A stretch of 16,502 nt of DNA from an uncultured Actinomycetes bacterium (GTDB taxonomy: Bacteria; Actinomycetota; Thermoleophilia; Gaiellales; Gaiellaceae): the NCBI GenBank assembly GCA_903930195.1, contig CAIYXH010000107.1, forward strand, positions 1 to 16,502, given 5' to 3'. The position numbers were made by a program, and so were the translations under genes. Every line of letters begins with the position of its first letter. Position 1 is the stretch's first letter. Of this stretch, positions 13,490 through 16,502 are shown in pieces. A model generated the notes under the pieces. The model was not told the origin of the DNA. It saw nothing but the letters and a program-made list of their open reading frames with translations, and ran no database searches.

Positions 13490-14083
13490 ATGGAGCGCGC
13501 GATCCTGGCCCGGCACGGTGAGAGCGAGTACAGCGTGCGCGGGCTCTGCAACGGCGATCCCGCCGTCGGGGTGGCCCTGACGGAGCGCGGTCGCCGGGAC
13601 GCCTGGGAGCTCGGCGAGCGCCTGGCCGACGAGCCGATCGACCTCTGCATCACCAGCGCGTTCCCGCGGGTGCAGGAGACGGCGACCATCGCCCTGGCCG
13701 GCCGCGACGTCCCGCGGCTCGTCGTCGCCGACCTCAACGATCCGCTCGTCGGGCCGTTCGAGGGCGAGACGATCGACGAGTACCGCCGCTGGGCCGCCGC
13801 CGGCGACTCGACCGCGACGCCGGGTGGGGGAGGCGAGAGCCGCCTGGAGCTCGTCACCCGCTACCTGCGCGGCTACCGCGCCGTGCTCGACCGCCCGGAG
13901 GAGACGGTGCTCGTCGTCTTCCACTCGCTCCCGCTTGCCTACGTGCTCGAGGCGTACGTGCGGCGCGCTCCCGGGCTGACGATGCCGATCGTCGCGTACG
14001 CGACGCCGTTCGCGTTCACGTGGGACGAGCTCGACCGGGCGGTCGGCGTGCTCGACGCGTGGGCCGCGAACCCCACCTGGTAG
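13490..14083 (+). CDS. Histidine phosphatase family (phosphoglycerate mutase-like)
   Basis: The protein has 197 residues. The catalytic RHG motif is ARHGESE with phospho-acceptor His9, Arg8 nearby and Arg60 in FPRVQETA. The second histidine is His145 in VVFHSLPLAYV. The usual LREIxxGxWEG segment reads LNDPLVGPFEG here, so the general acid may be Asp84 or Glu91. The family covers phosphoglycerate mutases, alpha-ribazole phosphatases and other phosphatases; the substrate is not evident. The gene ends 15 bases before tilS on the same strand, so the two are probably co-transcribed. Confidence 0.9.
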   Translation: MERAILARHGESEYSVRGLCNGDPAVGVALTERGRRDAWELGERLADEPIDLCITSAFPRVQETATIALAGRDVPRLVVADLNDPLVGPFEGETIDEYRRWAAAGDSTATPGGGGESRLELVTRYLRGYRAVLDRPEETVLVVFHSLPLAYVLEAYVRRAPGLTMPIVAYATPFAFTWDELDRAVGVLDAWAANPTW

Positions 14084-14098
14084 TGCGAGACTGACCTG

Positions 14099-15067
14099 AT
14101 GGAGCTCCGCGACCGGGTCGAGGCGTACGTGCGGCGGGAAGGGCTGATCGATCCGGGTGGAGAGGTGCTCTGCCTCGTCTCCGGCGGCGCCGACTCGACC
14201 TGCCTCTGGCATGTGCTCGGCGAGCTCGGCTACGGCGTCTCGGCGCTGCACGTCGACCATGGCCGCCGCGGGGCGGAGTCGGACGGTGATGCGCGCTTCT
14301 GCCGCGACGTGCTCGGCGCGGAGGTCGTGGCGCTCGACGGGGCCGGGCTGAGCGAGGCCGACCTGCGCGACCTGCGCTACGGCGTCGCGACAGAGCGGCT
14401 GCGTGCGACGGGTCACACGGCGAGCGACCAGGTCGAGACGATCCTCTACCGCCTCGCAACGAGCGGCACGACGACGGGGATCAAGCCGCGGCGCGAGGAC
14501 GGCGTCGTGCGGCCGCTGCTCGAGCTCTGGCGCGAAGAGACCGAGGCGTACTGCCGCGAGCGCGGGCTCGCCTTCCGGGTCGACTCCTCGAACGCCGACA
14601 CGGTGCGCGGCCTGATCCGCAACGAGATCGTCCCGCGCCTCGAGCGGCTGCATCCCACCGCCCGCGAGAACATCCTCCGCGCCCTCGAGACGCGCCGCAC
14701 GCTCGATCCGGCGCTCGCAGAGCTGCTCGACGCGCCGGCCGGCTCGCGGCGCGTCGACCTCGGCGACGGTGTCACCGCGGTGCGCGAGCAACAGCGGCTC
14801 TGGCTCGAGCAGACCCCCGTCGAGCTCGTCGGCGAGGTCAGCTGGGGCGGCTTTCGCATCCGCTCGGGCCTTCCAGGCCTTAGGGTACGAGGGTGGCGTC
14901 CAGGAGACAGGCTCGCGGGGCGCTCCAAGAAGATCCAAGACGTGTTCGTCGACGCCAAGATCCCACGCTCCGATCGCGAAGGCTGGCCGCTCGTCGTGCG
15001 AGGTGACGAGGTCGTCGCCGTGCCCGGTCTCGTCGAGGCCGACGGTGTGGACGCGGTGCGCGAGTGA
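14099..15067 (+). CDS. tilS: tRNA(Ile)-lysidine synthase
   Basis: The protein has 322 residues, compact compared with E. coli TilS (432) but close to the short forms. The ATP-binding PP-loop is LVSGGADSTCL, with SGGADS at 28-33. ALHVDHGRRGAES, GHTASDQVETILYRL and the C-terminal GWRPGDRLAGRSKKIQDVFVDAKIP are TilS signatures. The enzyme changes the wobble cytidine of tRNA-Ile(CAU) to lysidine, so it reads AUA. It is almost always essential, and its product acts in the cytoplasm. It starts at an ATG 15 bases after the histidine phosphatase and shares 4 bases (GTGA) with hpt, indicating translational coupling. Confidence 0.95.
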   Translation: MELRDRVEAYVRREGLIDPGGEVLCLVSGGADSTCLWHVLGELGYGVSALHVDHGRRGAESDGDARFCRDVLGAEVVALDGAGLSEADLRDLRYGVATERLRATGHTASDQVETILYRLATSGTTTGIKPRREDGVVRPLLELWREETEAYCRERGLAFRVDSSNADTVRGLIRNEIVPRLERLHPTARENILRALETRRTLDPALAELLDAPAGSRRVDLGDGVTAVREQQRLWLEQTPVELVGEVSWGGFRIRSGLPGLRVRGWRPGDRLAGRSKKIQDVFVDAKIPRSDREGWPLVVRGDEVVAVPGLVEADGVDAVRE

Positions 15068-15624
15068 ACCGGGCCGAGCTCAACCGCGGCGTCGGTGAGG
15101 TGCTGATCGACGAGGACCGCCTCCAGGCGCGGATCCGCGAGCTCGGCGACGAGATCACGCAGGACTACGCGGGCAAGGAGCTCCTGCTCGTCGGCGTGCT
15201 CAAGGGCGCGGTCTTCTTCATGGCCGACCTGATGCGCACGATCGACCTGCCCTGCGAGATCGATTTCATGGCGATCTCGAGCTACGGCGCCGCCACGAGC
15301 TCGTCGGGCGTCGTCCGGATCCTCAAGGATCTCGACATCAACATCGGAGGACGCCACGTGCTCGTGATCGAGGACATCATCGACTCGGGCCTGACGCTCT
15401 CCTACCTCGTCCGCAACCTCGAGTCGCGCGACCCGGCGAGCCTCGCCGTCTGCGCGCTGCTGACGAAGCCGGAGCGGCGCGAGATCGACGTCGACGTCCG
15501 CTACGTCGGCTTCGAGATCCCCAACAAGTTCGTGATCGGCTACGGCCTCGACTTCGCCGAGCGCTACCGGAACCTGCCGTTCGTGGGCGTCCTCCACGAC
15601 GACCTGATGCCCGAGGGGGCGTAG
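15064..15624 (+). CDS. hpt: Hypoxanthine phosphoribosyltransferase
   Basis: The protein has 186 residues. The PRPP-binding motif VLVIEDIIDSGLTL places Glu103-Asp104 and Asp107 at the ribose-phosphate site. The catalytic flexible loop begins near SSYG (72-75), and LLVGVLKGAVFFMADL is the conserved PRPP/pyrophosphate loop. It converts hypoxanthine and guanine with PRPP to IMP and GMP, the second step of salvage after DeoD. The GTG start overlaps the tilS stop by 4 bases. The position between tilS and ftsH is the classic order seen in Bacillus and many actinobacteria. The following 65 bases hold an AAAGCTTT palindrome and the candidate ftsH promoter. Confidence 0.95.
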   Translation: MNRAELNRGVGEVLIDEDRLQARIRELGDEITQDYAGKELLLVGVLKGAVFFMADLMRTIDLPCEIDFMAISSYGAATSSSGVVRILKDLDINIGGRHVLVIEDIIDSGLTLSYLVRNLESRDPASLAVCALLTKPERREIDVDVRYVGFEIPNKFVIGYGLDFAERYRNLPFVGVLHDDLMPEGA

Positions 15625-15674
15625 GGGATGCCTAAAGCTTTCGTGAGCGCCTCCGGCAGTGAAATTCATTCGGG

Positions 15675-15680
15675 TACGCT
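15675..15680 (+). promoter_or_regulatory. Candidate -10 box (TACGCT) for ftsH
   Basis: TACGCT ends 9 bases before the GTG at 15690, with no Shine-Dalgarno sequence and no convincing -35. If used, ftsH could be transcribed on its own as well as from the tilS-hpt operon. Confidence 0.35.
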
Positions 15681-15689
15681 GATCTGCTC

Positions 15690-16502
15690 GTGAACCGGTT
15701 CATCCGTAGCGCGTTCTTCCCGCTCATCGTCATCGTGCTGCTCGTCTGGCTCGCGACCACCGAGCTGATTCCCAAGGGGAAGAGCACCCAGGCCGTGACC
15801 TACTCGCAGCTGCGCGCGGACATCGTCGCGGCGCCGGCGAGCTACTCGAACGTCGACTTCAACCCCGACAAGCGCTCGATCACGGCCGAGATCGTCAAGA
15901 CCGGCAAGAAGATCACGGTCCACTACCCGAGCGACCAGTCCGCGCTCCAGTTCGAGGACGCGCTGCAGAAGGTCGACGTCTCCTACGACTCGAAGGGCGT
16001 CGGCGGCTTCTCGTGGGGCTCGCTGCTCGCCGGGCTGCTGCCGTTCGCCTTCCTGATCATCTTCTGGATCTTCCTGATGAACCAGGTGCAGGGTGGCGGC
16101 TCGAAGGTGATGAGCTTCGGCAAGTCGCGGGCCAAGCGGATGGCGCCGGACTCGCCCAAGATCGGCTTCAAGGACGTCGCGGGTGCCGACGAGGCCGTCG
16201 AGGAACTGCAGGAGATCAAGGAGTTCCTCGAGAACCCGAAGAAGTTCCAGGCGCTCGGCGCGCGGATCCCGAAGGGCGTGCTGCTCTATGGGCCGCCGGG
16301 AACCGGCAAGACGCTGCTCGCGCGCGCTGTCGCCGGTGAGGCAGGCGTCCCATTCTTCTCGATCTCGGGCTCGGACTTCGTTGAGATGTTCGTCGGCGTC
16401 GGCGCCTCGCGTGTGCGCGACCTGTTCGAGCAGGCCAAGCAGGCCTCCCCCTGCATCGTCTTCGTCGACGAGATCGATGCCGTCGGCCGCCACCGCGGCG
16501 CC
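15690..16502 (+). CDS. ftsH: ATP-dependent zinc metalloprotease FtsH (3' end outside window)
   Basis: The GTG at 15690 opens a frame to the right edge: 271 codons with no stop. The protein begins MNRFIRSAFFPLIVIVLLVW, a first transmembrane helix (about 9-27), followed by a periplasmic domain and a second helix at about 110-131 (SLLAGLLPFAFLIIFWIFLM). The AAA+ module follows: Walker A GPPGTGKT at 201-208, the pore motif MFVGVG at 233-238 and Walker B IVFVDEID with Asp260-Glu261. The protease domain with HEXXH lies beyond the edge. FtsH is a hexameric membrane protease that degrades misfolded membrane proteins and some cytoplasmic regulators. Confidence 0.97.
   Translation, partial: MNRFIRSAFFPLIVIVLLVWLATTELIPKGKSTQAVTYSQLRADIVAAPASYSNVDFNPDKRSITAEIVKTGKKITVHYPSDQSALQFEDALQKVDVSYDSKGVGGFSWGSLLAGLLPFAFLIIFWIFLMNQVQGGGSKVMSFGKSRAKRMAPDSPKIGFKDVAGADEAVEELQEIKEFLENPKKFQALGARIPKGVLLYGPPGTGKTLLARAVAGEAGVPFFSISGSDFVEMFVGVGASRVRDLFEQAKQASPCIVFVDEIDAVGRHRGA

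Noticed and set aside
12998..14938. A 646-residue open frame on the minus strand
   Set aside because: It lies opposite the histidine phosphatase and tilS, which carry intact catalytic motifs. Its Arg/Asp/Ala/Leu-rich composition is what the antisense of GC-rich coding gives, and no domain is recognisable.

Overview
The window is a compact, very GC-rich (roughly 70%) stretch of bacterial chromosome with short intergenic gaps and many GTG starts. Gene content points to Actinobacteriota, and to a deep-branching class such as Thermoleophilia as a best guess. The supporting evidence is a two-domain DUF4081/GNAT acetyltransferase, PcsB-like coiled-coil NlpC/P60 hydrolases, a bacterial Ku, a tRNA-Pro without an encoded CCA, and many starts that look leaderless. 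The class-level placement is inference. I see no phage, insertion sequence, CRISPR array or toxin-antitoxin genes, so this looks like core or conserved-accessory chromosome.

Layout, left to right. (1) 1-1985: two divergent, paralogous secreted coiled-coil proteins. The left one runs off the edge; the right one carries a complete NlpC/P60 domain. (2) 2056-3365: a Ku gene, a 56-residue HTH-like protein on the other strand behind a structured leader with an intrinsic-terminator hairpin, then tRNA-Pro(CGG). (3) 3377-5039: a perfect palindrome, then a HAD phosphatase and two tandem paralogous cupins in one likely operon. (4) 5058-8160: an acyl-CoA dehydrogenase, divergent from a large membrane-anchored VanW-family protein. 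(5) 8135-10155 (minus): a hotdog thioesterase, DNA polymerase IV and a two-helix membrane protein, possibly one operon. (6) 10255-12177: a small coiled-coil protein with a basic tail, then on the minus strand a purine-nucleoside phosphorylase followed by a diacylglycerol-kinase-family lipid kinase, whose real N-terminus seems to need a CTG start. (7) 12216-13431: a DUF4081/GNAT acetyltransferase and a small secreted protein of unknown function. (8) 13490-16502: a histidine phosphatase, then tilS-hpt-ftsH, the widely conserved order. ftsH is cut by the right edge.

Themes: cell-envelope proteins (two coiled-coil proteins, VanW, FtsH), DNA repair and damage tolerance (Ku, Pol IV), and purine metabolism (DeoD, Hpt). 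I found no convincing novel multi-gene defence or metabolic system. The points most worth checking are the leader RNA in front of the 56-residue protein, the recurrent TANNNT box 6-9 bases upstream of starts that lack a Shine-Dalgarno sequence, the lipid-kinase start codon, the divergent coiled-coil pair, and the HAD-cupin-cupin operon.
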